Shown: piece after piece, positions 8,158-16,508 of the stretch | Position numbering within the stretch: the first letter of the stretch is position 1 | How the letters are laid out: every line of letters begins with the position of its first letter | Assembly: GCA_017510335.1 (NCBI GenBank) | Contig: JAFWNM010000004.1 | Coordinates: 1-64,000, forward strand | DNA from: Paracoccaceae bacterium | GTDB lineage: Bacteria; Pseudomonadota; Alphaproteobacteria; Rhodobacterales; Rhodobacteraceae | Direction of reading: 5' to 3' | Length of the DNA: 64,000 nucleotides | The notes under the pieces: generated by a model | Seen by the model: the letters and a program-made list of their open reading frames with translations, nothing else | Told to the model about the DNA's origin: nothing | The model's database searches: none | Program-made: the position numbers and the translations under genes

Positions 8158-8571
8158 CTAGTCCCGATGCAGTGCAGACAATGCTGCCTCGCATAACCCG
8201 AATTCCAGCCACTGACACCCTGCGCATAGATCACTTAGTGAACCGGGCGGAACATGCTTTCGGATACGCGATTGCGCCTCGGCCCAGGTCAGGCACTGGC
8301 CAGGCTCCAGCCCCAATGCCTGCGCATGGCGTTCGTCCAAGGCGGCAATCTGCGCGGCCTTGACACAGGACTGGCCGCGCCGGTGCGGGCAAGGCGCGCA
8401 CAGGCTGTCGGCCTGCCCTGTCACCGCAATCCGCGTGTCGCCGCCAGCGGGGCCACGCAACTGCGCAACCACACCGGCCATGTTTTGCGTGAAACTGTCC
8501 GAATACCCTTTGCCCTGAAACCCCAGGGCACATAAAAAATGATGCGGGCGAAACCGGACAGGCTGGTTCAT
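8158..8571 (-). CDS. DUF1284 domain-containing protein
   Basis: A 137-residue protein with the DUF1284 signature near the start (RFRPHHFLCALGFQGKGYSDSF). It holds at least eight Cys, several in short-spaced pairs (CAPC...SC, CAGC...LC), an arrangement that could bind an iron-sulfur cluster or zinc. The function is unknown. The gene overlaps the stop of purF by 4 nt (ATGA), so it is co-translated with the purine enzyme, although no link to purine synthesis is established. Confidence 0.85.
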   Translation of the reverse strand: MNQPVRFRPHHFLCALGFQGKGYSDSFTQNMAGVVAQLRGPAGGDTRIAVTGQADSLCAPCPHRRGQSCVKAAQIAALDERHAQALGLEPGQCLTWAEAQSRIRKHVPPGSLSDLCAGCQWLEFGLCEAALSALHRD

Positions 8572-10019
8572 TCCGCCGCTTTGGGAATAAACCCGCGTTC
8601 AATCATGTCCTGCGGGGCAACCGGATATTCGCCTGAAAAACACGCGTCGCAATATTGCGGGCAGGCATTGTTGCGCCCGTCTGGTTCGCCTGCAGCCCGA
8701 TACAACCCGTCCAGCGACACAAACCGCAGACTGTCCACCCCGATATGGTCGCGCATTTCATCTTCGGTCATGGTGGCCGCCAGCAATTTTTCGCGTTCCG
8801 GCGTATCGACCCCATAAAAACACGGCCAGGCCGTGGGCGGGGACGCAATGCGGAAATGCACTTCGGCCGCGCCCGCTTCAAGGATCATTTCCTTGATCTT
8901 CTGGCTGGTGGTGCCGCGCACGACCGAATCATCCACCAGAATGATACGCTTGCCACGGATCAGCGCGCGGTTGACATTCAGCTTCAACCGCACCCCCATG
9001 GACCGGATCTGTTGCGACGGTTCAATGAAGGTCCGCCCCATATACTGGTTGCGCGTAATCCCCAGTGCGAAAGGTATGCCCGATTCCTGACTGAACCCGA
9101 TGGCCGCAGGCGTGCCGCTATCGGGCACAGGGCAAACCATGTCAGCGTCAACCGGCGCTTCACGCGCCAGTTCAACCCCGATCTGGCGGCGTGTTTCATA
9201 AACCGACCGCCCCGCAAAAAAACTGTCAGGCCGCGAGAAATAGACATGTTCAAAGATGCAAAAGCGCGGCTTTTTCAGGCCGAAAGGGCGCATGCTTTCC
9301 ACGCCCTTGGCGCTGATGACAACCATTTCACCGGGGTCAATCTCGCGTTCGAATTCCGCACCGATAATGTCCAGCGCGCAGGTTTCCGACGCCAGCACCC
9401 AACCATTGGCCAAACGCCCCAGCACCAGCGGGCGCACGCCCAGCGGGTCGCGCACCCCGATAAGTTTGGTGCGCGTCATGGCCACAATGGAAAACGCCCC
9501 TTCTGCACGGCGAAGCGCGTCCTTCATGCGTTCGGGGATGGTTTTCTGGAAGGACCGCGCCATCAGGTGGATCAGGCATTCGCTGTCGGAACTGGACTGA
9601 AAAATCGAGCCGCGTTCGATCAGTTCGCGGCGGATGCTTTCGGCATTGGTGATATTGCCATTATGCGCCAGCGCCGCGCCCCCCATGGCAAATTCGCCAA
9701 AGAAGGGTTGCACATCACGAATCTGTGTGGCGCCTTTGGACCCGGCGGTGGAATAGCGCACATGCCCTATCCCGATCGATCCTGGCAGCCCTTCGATAAC
9801 GCCAGCCTTGGTGAAATTATCGCGCACAAGGCCGAATCTGTGGGCAGAATGAAAGCCCGATTCGGGGTGATGGGTGATGATCCCGCCAGCTTCCTGGCCC
9901 CTGTGCTGCAAGGCGTGAAGGCCAAGGGCCACGAAATTTGCGGCATCTTCCAGACCGATGCAACCAAACACACCGCATTCTTCGCGTAGCTTGTCATCAT
10001 CGAAAGGGTGGCTGAGCAT
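8568..10019 (-). CDS. purF: Amidophosphoribosyltransferase
   Basis: A 483-residue enzyme of the first committed step of purine synthesis (PRPP + glutamine to phosphoribosylamine). A short propeptide ends before the N-terminal nucleophile Cys15 (EECGVFGCIG), the Ntn-hydrolase glutaminase site. The phosphoribosyltransferase domain carries the PRPP loop IILVDDSVVRGTTSQ. Length and domain order are normal. It lies downstream of cvpA, an old association (cvpA-purF) also seen in E. coli, with a gap of about 110 nt. Confidence 0.97.
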   Translation of the reverse strand: MLSHPFDDDKLREECGVFGCIGLEDAANFVALGLHALQHRGQEAGGIITHHPESGFHSAHRFGLVRDNFTKAGVIEGLPGSIGIGHVRYSTAGSKGATQIRDVQPFFGEFAMGGAALAHNGNITNAESIRRELIERGSIFQSSSDSECLIHLMARSFQKTIPERMKDALRRAEGAFSIVAMTRTKLIGVRDPLGVRPLVLGRLANGWVLASETCALDIIGAEFEREIDPGEMVVISAKGVESMRPFGLKKPRFCIFEHVYFSRPDSFFAGRSVYETRRQIGVELAREAPVDADMVCPVPDSGTPAAIGFSQESGIPFALGITRNQYMGRTFIEPSQQIRSMGVRLKLNVNRALIRGKRIILVDDSVVRGTTSQKIKEMILEAGAAEVHFRIASPPTAWPCFYGVDTPEREKLLAATMTEDEMRDHIGVDSLRFVSLDGLYRAAGEPDGRNNACPQYCDACFSGEYPVAPQDMIERGFIPKAAE

Positions 10020-10128
10020 GGGCGCATGTGCTCCTGTCTGCTATGTCGCGCACCCTCTATCGTATCGGGGGGGCACTGTCACGCCTTGATGCACAAAAGC
10101 CGCCCCCGAAAATGCGCGCCTGCCCGGT

Positions 10129-10680
10129 TTAGTTACACACCGCCACCAGGTCTTCGTATTTCTGGACAAGCCAGTTCGGCGCATCATGGGGCACAGCGTC
10201 GTTCAGGTTACCCGACAACTGACCGAACACTGCCGCAGACCGCGAATTTTCAACCATATCGACAGACCCTGCGGGAACTGCGCGGTCAAACACCAATAGC
10301 GCAATCGCCACCAGCAGCACCCCGCGCGCCACACCAAACAAAAAGCCCAGCGCCTGATCCAGCCCGCCCAGCGCCGAATTGCGCACGAAGGACGAAAACA
10401 GCGGCGTGAACAGCGACGCCAGCAACAACGCCACCGCGAACACCACCGCAAATGCGGCAATCACCGACAATTCGCAGCTATCGCCCAGAAAGCCCCCCAC
10501 AAACGGGATTTCGCGCACCAGCGGTTGTGCGGCAGGTGCCAGCACATAGGCCAGAACCGCCGCCGCCACCCAGCCCAATATGGCCATCGCTTCGCGCATG
10601 AAACCGCGCGAATAGGCCAGAATGCCCGATACGATGATAATGACCGCAACACCGCCGTCGATAATCGTAAAGCCTTCCAT
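10129..10680 (-). CDS. cvpA: CvpA family inner-membrane protein
   Basis: A 183-residue protein with four hydrophobic segments within the first 130 residues and the family start FTIIDGGVAVIIIVSGILAYSRGFMREAMAILGWVAAA. CvpA is required for colicin V production in E. coli and has been linked to envelope integrity; its molecular role is unclear. It lies between radA and purF on the same strand. Confidence 0.93.
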   Translation of the reverse strand: MEGFTIIDGGVAVIIIVSGILAYSRGFMREAMAILGWVAAAVLAYVLAPAAQPLVREIPFVGGFLGDSCELSVIAAFAVVFAVALLLASLFTPLFSSFVRNSALGGLDQALGFLFGVARGVLLVAIALLVFDRAVPAGSVDMVENSRSAAVFGQLSGNLNDAVPHDAPNWLVQKYEDLVAVCN

Positions 10681-10725
10681 GACTGTCTCCCTGTGGGCAC
10701 TTATGGATGGCCCTGACGTTTCTGT

Positions 10726-12084
10726 TCAGCCTGCACCGAAAATCTGGCCGACCACTTCGGCCAGATCCGGCATTTGTCGCAATCTCATTTCGTCCACGCC
10801 CAACGGTTTTGCAAGCGTCGGCGCGATTGCTGCGCAGAAACCAAGTTTTTGCGCCTCTTTCAACCTGTTTTCGGTCTGACTGACGGGGCGCAGCGCCCCT
10901 GACAGGCTGATTTCCCCGAAAACCACAGTATCAGCGGGAAGGGCAATGTCTTCGCGCGCCGACAAAAGCGCGCAGGCCACGGCCAGATCGGCAGCGGGTT
11001 CATGCACCCGCATCCCGCCTGCGACATTCAAAAACACGTCCATTCCTGCAAACGGGATACCACAGCGCGCTTCCAGCACCGCCAGAATTGTGGACAGGCG
11101 CGCCGAATCCAGCCCCACAACCGTGCGGCGCGGTGTGCCAAGTGGGGATGGCGCGACCAATGCCTGAATTTCCGTCAGCATGGGGCGTGTGCCCTCAATC
11201 CCTGCAAAAACCACAGAACCGGGCGCAGGCGTGCCACGTTCGGACAGGAACAATGCAGACGGGTTTGCCACTTCGGCCAGCCCCATACCCGTCATTTCAA
11301 ACACGCCAATTTCATCAGCAGGCCCAAAGCGGTTCTTGACCGCGCGCAGAATGCGGAACTGGTGACCGCGCTCGCCTTCGAAATACAGCACGGTATCGAC
11401 CATATGTTCCACCACACGCGGGCCGGCAATCTGCCCTTCCTTGGTGACATGGCCCACAATGATGACCGACACGCCCCGCCGCTTGGCGAAGCTGACAAGT
11501 TCGTGTGCCGCCGCGCGCACCTGCGAAACCGACCCCGGCGCGCTGTCCACGCTGTCCAGCCACATGGTCTGGATCGAATCGATCACCACCAGATCGGGGC
11601 GTTCGCTGTCAACGGTGGTCAGAATATCGCGCAGGTTGGTTTCCGCCCCCAACTGCACCGGCGCGTGTGACAGCCCAAGGCGCGATGCGCGCAGCCGCAC
11701 TTGCGCGGCCGCTTCCTCGCCCGAGATATACATGCAGTTCAGCCCGGAATTGGCGAAGGCCGCAACCGCCTGCAACAACAGCGTTGATTTGCCTATGCCG
11801 GGGTCCCCCCCCACCAGAATTGCAGACGCCGCAACCAGCCCGCCCCCCAGCACGCGGTCCAATTCAGCAATGCCAGAAGTGCGCCGGGGTGGCGGCGCTT
11901 CGGAATCCGCCAGCGTGGACAGCGCGATCTGCCGCCCCTTGGTGGTGCGCGGGCCGGGTCCGGCTGAAATCGGGGCTTCTTCAATGATGCAATTCCAGCC
12001 CCCGCAGGCATCACAGCGCCCCGCCCATTTGCGATGCGTTGCGCCACAGGCGGTGCAGGTGAACTGAGGAAGTGCTTTTGCCAT
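10726..12084 (-). CDS. radA: DNA repair protein RadA
   Basis: A 452-residue RadA: an N-terminal C4 zinc finger (CTACGATHRKWAGRCDACGGW), a RecA-like ATPase with Walker A GGDPGIGKSTLL, the RadA-specific KNRFGPADEIGVF motif, and a C-terminal Lon-protease-like domain from about residue 260. It acts as a branch-migration helicase in homologous recombination. The length is normal, and it sits 45 nt upstream of cvpA. Confidence 0.97.
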   Translation of the reverse strand: MAKALPQFTCTACGATHRKWAGRCDACGGWNCIIEEAPISAGPGPRTTKGRQIALSTLADSEAPPPRRTSGIAELDRVLGGGLVAASAILVGGDPGIGKSTLLLQAVAAFANSGLNCMYISGEEAAAQVRLRASRLGLSHAPVQLGAETNLRDILTTVDSERPDLVVIDSIQTMWLDSVDSAPGSVSQVRAAAHELVSFAKRRGVSVIIVGHVTKEGQIAGPRVVEHMVDTVLYFEGERGHQFRILRAVKNRFGPADEIGVFEMTGMGLAEVANPSALFLSERGTPAPGSVVFAGIEGTRPMLTEIQALVAPSPLGTPRRTVVGLDSARLSTILAVLEARCGIPFAGMDVFLNVAGGMRVHEPAADLAVACALLSAREDIALPADTVVFGEISLSGALRPVSQTENRLKEAQKLGFCAAIAPTLAKPLGVDEMRLRQMPDLAEVVGQIFGAG

Positions 12085-12108
12085 GACCGCCGTTATTGCA
12101 GGGCCGGG

Positions 12109-13254
12109 CTAGTCGCGCAAGCCGGTGCTGACACGGTGCAGGCGCAGAACCGCCACTTCCGGCAAGGCATGGGTCAGGGTTTCGGCCAGATGCGCTTCGG
12201 TCTGGCGCGGGTCCGCATCCGGGTGCAACTGCGCCAGCAATTCCACATGCAGCCCATCGTCAAAATACCCCAATCGAAGGGTGTCCAGCGCCACAACCAT
12301 GGGGTGCGCCTGCGCAAGCGTCATGATCATGCCTTCCACTTCGGCGCGCAGGGGGGCGGACTGGGCGCCGAACCCTTCGAAATGGCCCGCAGGTTCCACA
12401 TGGATGACCAGATCGGACAGCGCGTCGATGTCATCCAATGCGCGGGCACGGGCCACTTCGGCAATGCGGTGCCCTTCGGTAACGCTGATCTGGGGGTCCA
12501 CCATGACCGACACATCAGCCAGCGTCTGCGCGCCGTGCCTGCGCATGCGCAGATCGCGCAACCCCTCGACCCCGGGGGTGGCGGTCAGCTTGCGTTCCAG
12601 CGCATGGCGCAAATCATCCGGGGCCTGCGTGTCCACCAGTTCGGCAGCCGCGGTTTTCCCGAACCCCCAGCCTGCATGCAGAAGCATCAATGCAATGATA
12701 ATGGCGGCCAGCGGGTCCCCCCAGCCAAGGCCGAATTGCGCCGCCCCAATGCCCGCCAGTGCCACCACCGACGACAGCGCGTCCGTGCGATGATGCCATG
12801 CATTGGCTTCCAGCAACGCTGACCCTGTCACCCGCCCCACCCGCATGGTGTAGTGATACAGCCCTTCCTTGACCACGATGGACAGCCCCACAACCACCAG
12901 CGCCAATGCGCCCGGCGCAAATTGCGCAGCGCTTGACAGCCTGCCCACTGCATCCCAGATAACCCCCGCCCCGGTCAGCGCCAGCACAACCGCAAGCGCC
13001 AGTGTCGCCAATGTCTCGAAGCGTCCATGGCCATAAGGGTGGTCTGCATCCGGGGCGCGGGCGGAATGGCGCAAGGCCCATAAAACCATGATATCCGACG
13101 CCATATCCCCAAGGGAATGGAACCCGTCCGCCACCAGTGCAGGACTGGCCAGTGCAAAGCCTGCCACAATTTTCAGGGCGGACAGCACAAGGTTGATCGC
13201 AGCCCCCGCCAGCGTGACACGGGTTTTGGCCTTGGTGTGTCTGGGGCTGGTCAT
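12109..13254 (-). CDS. Cation diffusion facilitator transporter
   Basis: A CDF protein of about 380 residues with six transmembrane helices: LVADGFHSLGDMASDIMVLWALR carries the HxxxD metal site of TM2, and WHHRTDALSSVVALAG the HxxxD site of TM5. A large cytoplasmic C-terminal domain follows, about twice the usual size, suggesting two ferredoxin-like repeats. It exports a divalent metal (Zn, Fe, Mn or Co; not resolved). I took the ATG with GGA upstream. A GTG at 13365 behind a strong GAGGGG sequence is a real alternative that would add 37 residues. Confidence 0.87.
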   Translation of the reverse strand: MTSPRHTKAKTRVTLAGAAINLVLSALKIVAGFALASPALVADGFHSLGDMASDIMVLWALRHSARAPDADHPYGHGRFETLATLALAVVLALTGAGVIWDAVGRLSSAAQFAPGALALVVVGLSIVVKEGLYHYTMRVGRVTGSALLEANAWHHRTDALSSVVALAGIGAAQFGLGWGDPLAAIIIALMLLHAGWGFGKTAAAELVDTQAPDDLRHALERKLTATPGVEGLRDLRMRRHGAQTLADVSVMVDPQISVTEGHRIAEVARARALDDIDALSDLVIHVEPAGHFEGFGAQSAPLRAEVEGMIMTLAQAHPMVVALDTLRLGYFDDGLHVELLAQLHPDADPRQTEAHLAETLTHALPEVAVLRLHRVSTGLRD

Positions 13255-13374
13255 TGGCATCAATCCGGCAAGGCGCGACAGGGGCGCGCGCTTTTGCCCA
13301 TCATATCGGGCCTGACAATCCTGTGGCAAGCTGTAATGCAGGCCGCGCCACGCAAGTCCAGTCACGCCCCCCCC

Positions 13375-14289
13375 TCATGCAAAAACCCCGTCATCGCGCG
13401 TAACCTCGGTCATCAGCCAATCCCGAAAGGCGCGCACGGCAGCGCCCTGACGGCCCTGTTCGGGGGTCATCAGCCAATAGCCTGACCCGTTCCCCCAATC
13501 CGGCCCAAGCGCCACCAGATCGCCAGCCGCCAGTTCCCCGCGAAACAGAAAAGGCGGCAACAAGGCAATACCCAGCCCAGCAATACAGGCTTGTGCCAGC
13601 GTGGCCAGATGTTCGAACACCATGTCAGGGGCGGGCGCGGGCGGCACATCCTGCGCAGCGGTCCAGCGGTCCCATTCCTGCGGGCGTGTGGTCAGCGCAA
13701 GGCGTGGCAGGCGTGCAATATCCGATGGCGGCGGGTATCCGCGCCGCATATCAGCCGCGGCCACCAGCGCGGGCGCCGCCATTGGCTGCACACGGTCGGC
13801 AAACAATTCCAGCGCATGCGCCCCCGGCCAGTCGGGCCGACCAGCGTGAACAGCCGCGTCCACCCCTTCGGCCAGCAGGTCAAATTGCCCGATGCGCGTG
13901 GTGAAATGCAACGTCACTTCAGGGTGCATACGCAGGAAACGCGGAATGCGCGGAATCAGCCAGCGCGTGCCGAATGTGGGCAGAATGGCCAGCGTCAAAC
14001 GCCCCTTGTCCTGCGCACCCTGCACGGCCAGCGCGGCCTGCTGCAATTGCTGCAGCACCGCTTGCGCGGCGCTGGCGTAAACCTGCCCTTCTGCTGTGGG
14101 GGTGACCGACCGCTTGCCGCGCAGCAAAAGCGCCTGACCCAACTGCGCCTCCAGTGCGGCCACCTGCCGCGACACAGCCGATTGCGTCAATGCCAGGTCC
14201 TGCGCCGCAGCCGTGAAACTGCCCAGCCGCACCACCGCGTCAAACGCCTGCAAGGATTGCATCGAAGGAAGAAACCGCCGAGAGATCAT
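13375..14289 (-). CDS. LysR family regulator, divergent from gcdH
   Basis: A 304-residue LysR protein: an N-terminal helix-turn-helix (SLQAFDAVVRLGSFTAAAQDLALTQSAVSRQVAALEAQLGQALLLR) and a substrate-binding C-terminal domain. Divergent placement 105 bp from glutaryl-CoA dehydrogenase strongly suggests that it controls that gene and senses a lysine or tryptophan degradation intermediate. It resembles the GcvA/GcdR branch. Two palindromes lie in the shared promoter region. Confidence 0.9.
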   Translation of the reverse strand: MISRRFLPSMQSLQAFDAVVRLGSFTAAAQDLALTQSAVSRQVAALEAQLGQALLLRGKRSVTPTAEGQVYASAAQAVLQQLQQAALAVQGAQDKGRLTLAILPTFGTRWLIPRIPRFLRMHPEVTLHFTTRIGQFDLLAEGVDAAVHAGRPDWPGAHALELFADRVQPMAAPALVAAADMRRGYPPPSDIARLPRLALTTRPQEWDRWTAAQDVPPAPAPDMVFEHLATLAQACIAGLGIALLPPFLFRGELAAGDLVALGPDWGNGSGYWLMTPEQGRQGAAVRAFRDWLMTEVTRDDGVFA

Positions 14290-14294
14290 GATCT

Positions 14295-14319
14295 ATTCCA
14301 TTTTGGAATGCATATATGC
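14295..14319. promoter_or_regulatory. Two adjoining palindromes in the LysR-gcdH promoter region
   Basis: ATTCCATTTTGGAAT (15 nt, arms of 6) is followed directly by GCATATATGC (10 nt). They begin 6 nt from the LysR start codon and lie about 75-100 nt upstream of gcdH. The position fits autoregulation of the LysR gene and activation of gcdH. Binding is not shown. Confidence 0.5.
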
Positions 14320-14394
14320 AAGATAATCCATTTATATTTGCAAAACCAGCGCGTATTTAATGCGTAATCGGAATAGAAAAGCAGGACGAACACC

Positions 14395-15618
14395 ATGCCC
14401 CTGGACAAGCCCGCCTTGAAAGCCACAGACACCCCCGATCTGGGCAAATTCACTTGGGACGACCCGCTGCGACTGGAAACCCAGTTGTCCGAGGATGAAC
14501 GCATGCTGCGCGATGCGGCGCAGGATTTCGCGCAATCCACGCTTCAGCCGCGCGTGATTGGAGCCTATCGCGACGAACGCGCCGACCCCGAATTGTTCCG
14601 CCTGATGGGGGGCGCGGGCCTGTTGGGCGCCACCCTGCCCGAAGAATATGGCGGGTTGGGCGCGTCCTATGTCACCTATGGCCTGATCGCGCGCGAGATT
14701 GAGCGCGTGGATTCAGGCTACCGCTCCATGATGTCGGTGCAATCGTCGCTGGTGATCTACCCCATCTATGCCTACGGGTCTGAAGAACAGCGGCAGAAAT
14801 ACCTGCCCGGCCTGTGTTCAGGCGATCTGATCGGCTGTTTCGGGCTGACCGAACCTGATGCAGGGTCCGACCCTGCAGGCATGAAAACCCGCGCCGAAAA
14901 AACCGCCAATGGCTACCGCCTGAGCGGTTCCAAGATGTGGATATCCAACAGCCCCTTTGCAGATGTGTTCGTGGTCTGGGCCAAATCTGACGCCCATGGC
15001 GGGCGCATTCGCGGCTTTGTGCTGGAAAAAGGCATGAAAGGGCTGTCTGCCCCCAAGATTGACGGCAAGCTGAGTCTGCGCGCCTCTACCACCGGCGAGA
15101 TTGTCATGGACGGGGTCGAGGTCAGCGAGGATGCCCTGCTGCCCCATGTCGAAGGGCTGAAAGGGCCGTTTGGCTGCTTGAACCGCGCGCGCTATGGCAT
15201 TGCATGGGGCGTGATGGGTGCTGCAGAATTCTGCTGGCACGGCGCGCGCCAGTATGGGCTGGACCGCAAGCAATTCGACAAGCCACTGGCGCAAACGCAA
15301 CTGTTCCAGAAAAAACTGGCCGATATGCAGACCGAAATCGCCCTTGGCCTGCAAGCGGCGCTGCAGGTGGGGCGCCTGATGGATGCAGCCCGGGCGGCGC
15401 CCGAAATGATTTCCCTGATCAAGCGCAACAATTGCGGCAAGGCGCTGGACATTGCCCGCATGGCCCGCGACATGCATGGCGGCAATGGCATTTCAGAAGA
15501 ATATCAGGTCATCCGGCACATGATGAATCTGGAAACCGTCAATACATATGAAGGCACCCATGATGTGCATGCGCTGATCCTTGGGCGCGCGCAAACCGGG
15601 CTTCAGGCATTTTTCTGA
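14395..15618 (+). CDS. gcdH: Glutaryl-CoA dehydrogenase
   Basis: A 407-residue acyl-CoA dehydrogenase that oxidises and decarboxylates glutaryl-CoA to crotonyl-CoA in lysine and tryptophan catabolism. Visible signatures are [15 protein letters not shown] (FAD/substrate loop), the C-terminal [19 protein letters not shown], and [20 protein letters not shown], where the Glu at about 386 is the catalytic base. This C-terminal pattern is specific to the GcdH clade. It is transcribed away from the LysR gene and ends in a terminator. Confidence 0.95.
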   Translation: MPLDKPALKATDTPDLGKFTWDDPLRLETQLSEDERMLRDAAQDFAQSTLQPRVIGAYRDERADPELFRLMGGAGLLGATLPEEYGGLGASYVTYGLIAREIERVDSGYRSMMSVQSSLVIYPIYAYGSEEQRQKYLPGLCSGDLIGCFGLTEPDAGSDPAGMKTRAEKTANGYRLSGSKMWISNSPFADVFVVWAKSDAHGGRIRGFVLEKGMKGLSAPKIDGKLSLRASTTGEIVMDGVEVSEDALLPHVEGLKGPFGCLNRARYGIAWGVMGAAEFCWHGARQYGLDRKQFDKPLAQTQLFQKKLADMQTEIALGLQAALQVGRLMDAARAAPEMISLIKRNNCGKALDIARMARDMHGGNGISEEYQVIRHMMNLETVNTYEGTHDVHALILGRAQTGLQAFF

Positions 15619-15646
15619 ACCTCGTGCGGGAATTTGCGGAATTGAA

Positions 15647-15675
15647 AACGCCGGGCTGACGCCCGGCGTTTTTTT
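15647..15675 (+). terminator. Rho-independent terminator after gcdH
   Basis: A 10-bp perfect stem, AACGCCGGGC / GCCCGGCGTT with loop TGAC, runs into TTTTT. It starts 29 nt past the gcdH stop. Confidence 0.9.
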
Positions 15676-15697
15676 GAGTATTTGGGGCAAGATGAAA
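15676..15697 (+). repeat. Short dispersed motif GAGTATTT-NN-GGCAAGATGAA, copy 1
   Basis: GAGTATTTGGGGCAAGATGAA directly follows the gcdH terminator. The same motif, 19 of 21 identical, is present in the opposite orientation at 32816-32836, across the 3' end of the D-lyxose isomerase gene. I recall similar sequences in gene-end regions of other Rhodobacteraceae; their role is unknown. Confidence 0.5.
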
Positions 15698-15739
15698 TAT
15701 ATCAGTGACACACGCCCGCCCCCGTTGAAAGACAGCCCC

Positions 15740-16438
15740 ATGCCCGACCGCCTGCCCGCCCACCAGCTTGCGTATATCGCGCTTCGGGATATGGTTTTAT
15801 TCGGGGAACTGGCACCGGGCGATGCGGTGACCATCGAAGGGCTGGTGGCGCGACTGGGGCTTGGCATGACCCCCGTGCGCGAGGCCATACGCCGCCTGAT
15901 TGCCGAAGGGGCCTTGCAATTGCAAGGCAACCGGCGCGTATGCGTGCCCCGGCTGAGCGAACCTGCATTGGACGATCTGGGCTATGCGCGCGAAGCCGTT
16001 GAAACCCGGCTGGCCGAACAGGGTGCCAGCCGTTGCGACGGGGCCGTGATAGACAGGCTGCGCGCCATCGACATGCGTTTGGACAGGGCGATTTCGGCAG
16101 GGGACATACCTGCCTATCTGCGGGCGAATCATGAATTTCATTTCGCACTGTATTCCTGCGCGGGGTCGGATGTTCTGCAGGCCTTGGCCGCATCCTTGTG
16201 GTTGCGCTTCGGCCCGTCATTGCGGGTGGTGTGCCATGGGCCGGACGGCGCAGACGCGCGCGGGGCGGATGGCGGGATATTGCACATGCCAGATCATCAC
16301 AAACGCGCCCTTGCCGCATTGGAAACAGGCGACAGTGCGGCGCTGACATCCGCGCTGCGCGACGATATTGCCCAAGGTGTTGCCAATATCCGCGCGGGGC
16401 TGCGGGGGGGCGTGTTCGGACCACCTGCCAAAATTTGA
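15740..16438 (+). CDS. GntR family regulator (FCD domain)
   Basis: A 232-residue GntR/FadR-type protein. An N-terminal winged helix (YIALRDMVLFGELAPGDAVTIEGLVARLGLGMTPVREAIRRLIAEGAL) is followed by an all-helical FCD ligand domain with NHEFHFALYSCAG and the C-terminal DHHKRALAALETGD, whose His residues usually bind a metal. The ATG gives the usual family start; an upstream ATG at 15692 would add 16 residues. It lies directly upstream of, and on the same strand as, the aminotransferase gene, which it probably controls. Confidence 0.88.
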   Translation: MPDRLPAHQLAYIALRDMVLFGELAPGDAVTIEGLVARLGLGMTPVREAIRRLIAEGALQLQGNRRVCVPRLSEPALDDLGYAREAVETRLAEQGASRCDGAVIDRLRAIDMRLDRAISAGDIPAYLRANHEFHFALYSCAGSDVLQALAASLWLRFGPSLRVVCHGPDGADARGADGGILHMPDHHKRALAALETGDSAALTSALRDDIAQGVANIRAGLRGGVFGPPAKI

Positions 16439-16445
16439 TCAAATT
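16432..16445. promoter_or_regulatory. Perfect 14-bp palindrome, candidate GntR operator
   Basis: AATTTGATCAAATT is a perfect palindrome that includes the stop codon of the GntR gene and ends 3 nt before the -35 box of the next promoter. GntR/FCD regulators bind short palindromes of this kind, so it is a good candidate operator for the aminotransferase. Confidence 0.55.
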
Positions 16446-16448
16446 CCC

Positions 16449-16476
16449 TTGACGCCCCCTTGCCCCTGCGTATCCT
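16449..16476 (+). promoter_or_regulatory. Promoter of the aminotransferase gene
   Basis: TTGACG, a 16-nt spacer and TATCCT form a good sigma70-type promoter ending 32 nt before the start codon, which has GGAG upstream. The adjoining palindrome suggests regulation. Confidence 0.6.
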
Positions 16477-16508
16477 TGGCCCCGAACCCGAAATTTGGAG
16501 CCTTGCAG

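Noticed and set aside
7928-8227. 99-codon minus-strand frame in repeat copy 1, and the 73-codon counterpart at 42560-42781
   Set aside because: They share a C-terminal block because they are within the repeat, but a 7-nt duplication breaks the upstream frame and there is no ribosome-binding site. Reported as repeat, not gene.
8655-9989. 444-codon plus-strand frame opposite purF
   Set aside because: It is the antisense shadow of purF, with compositional bias typical of GC-rich genes and no recognisable motif.
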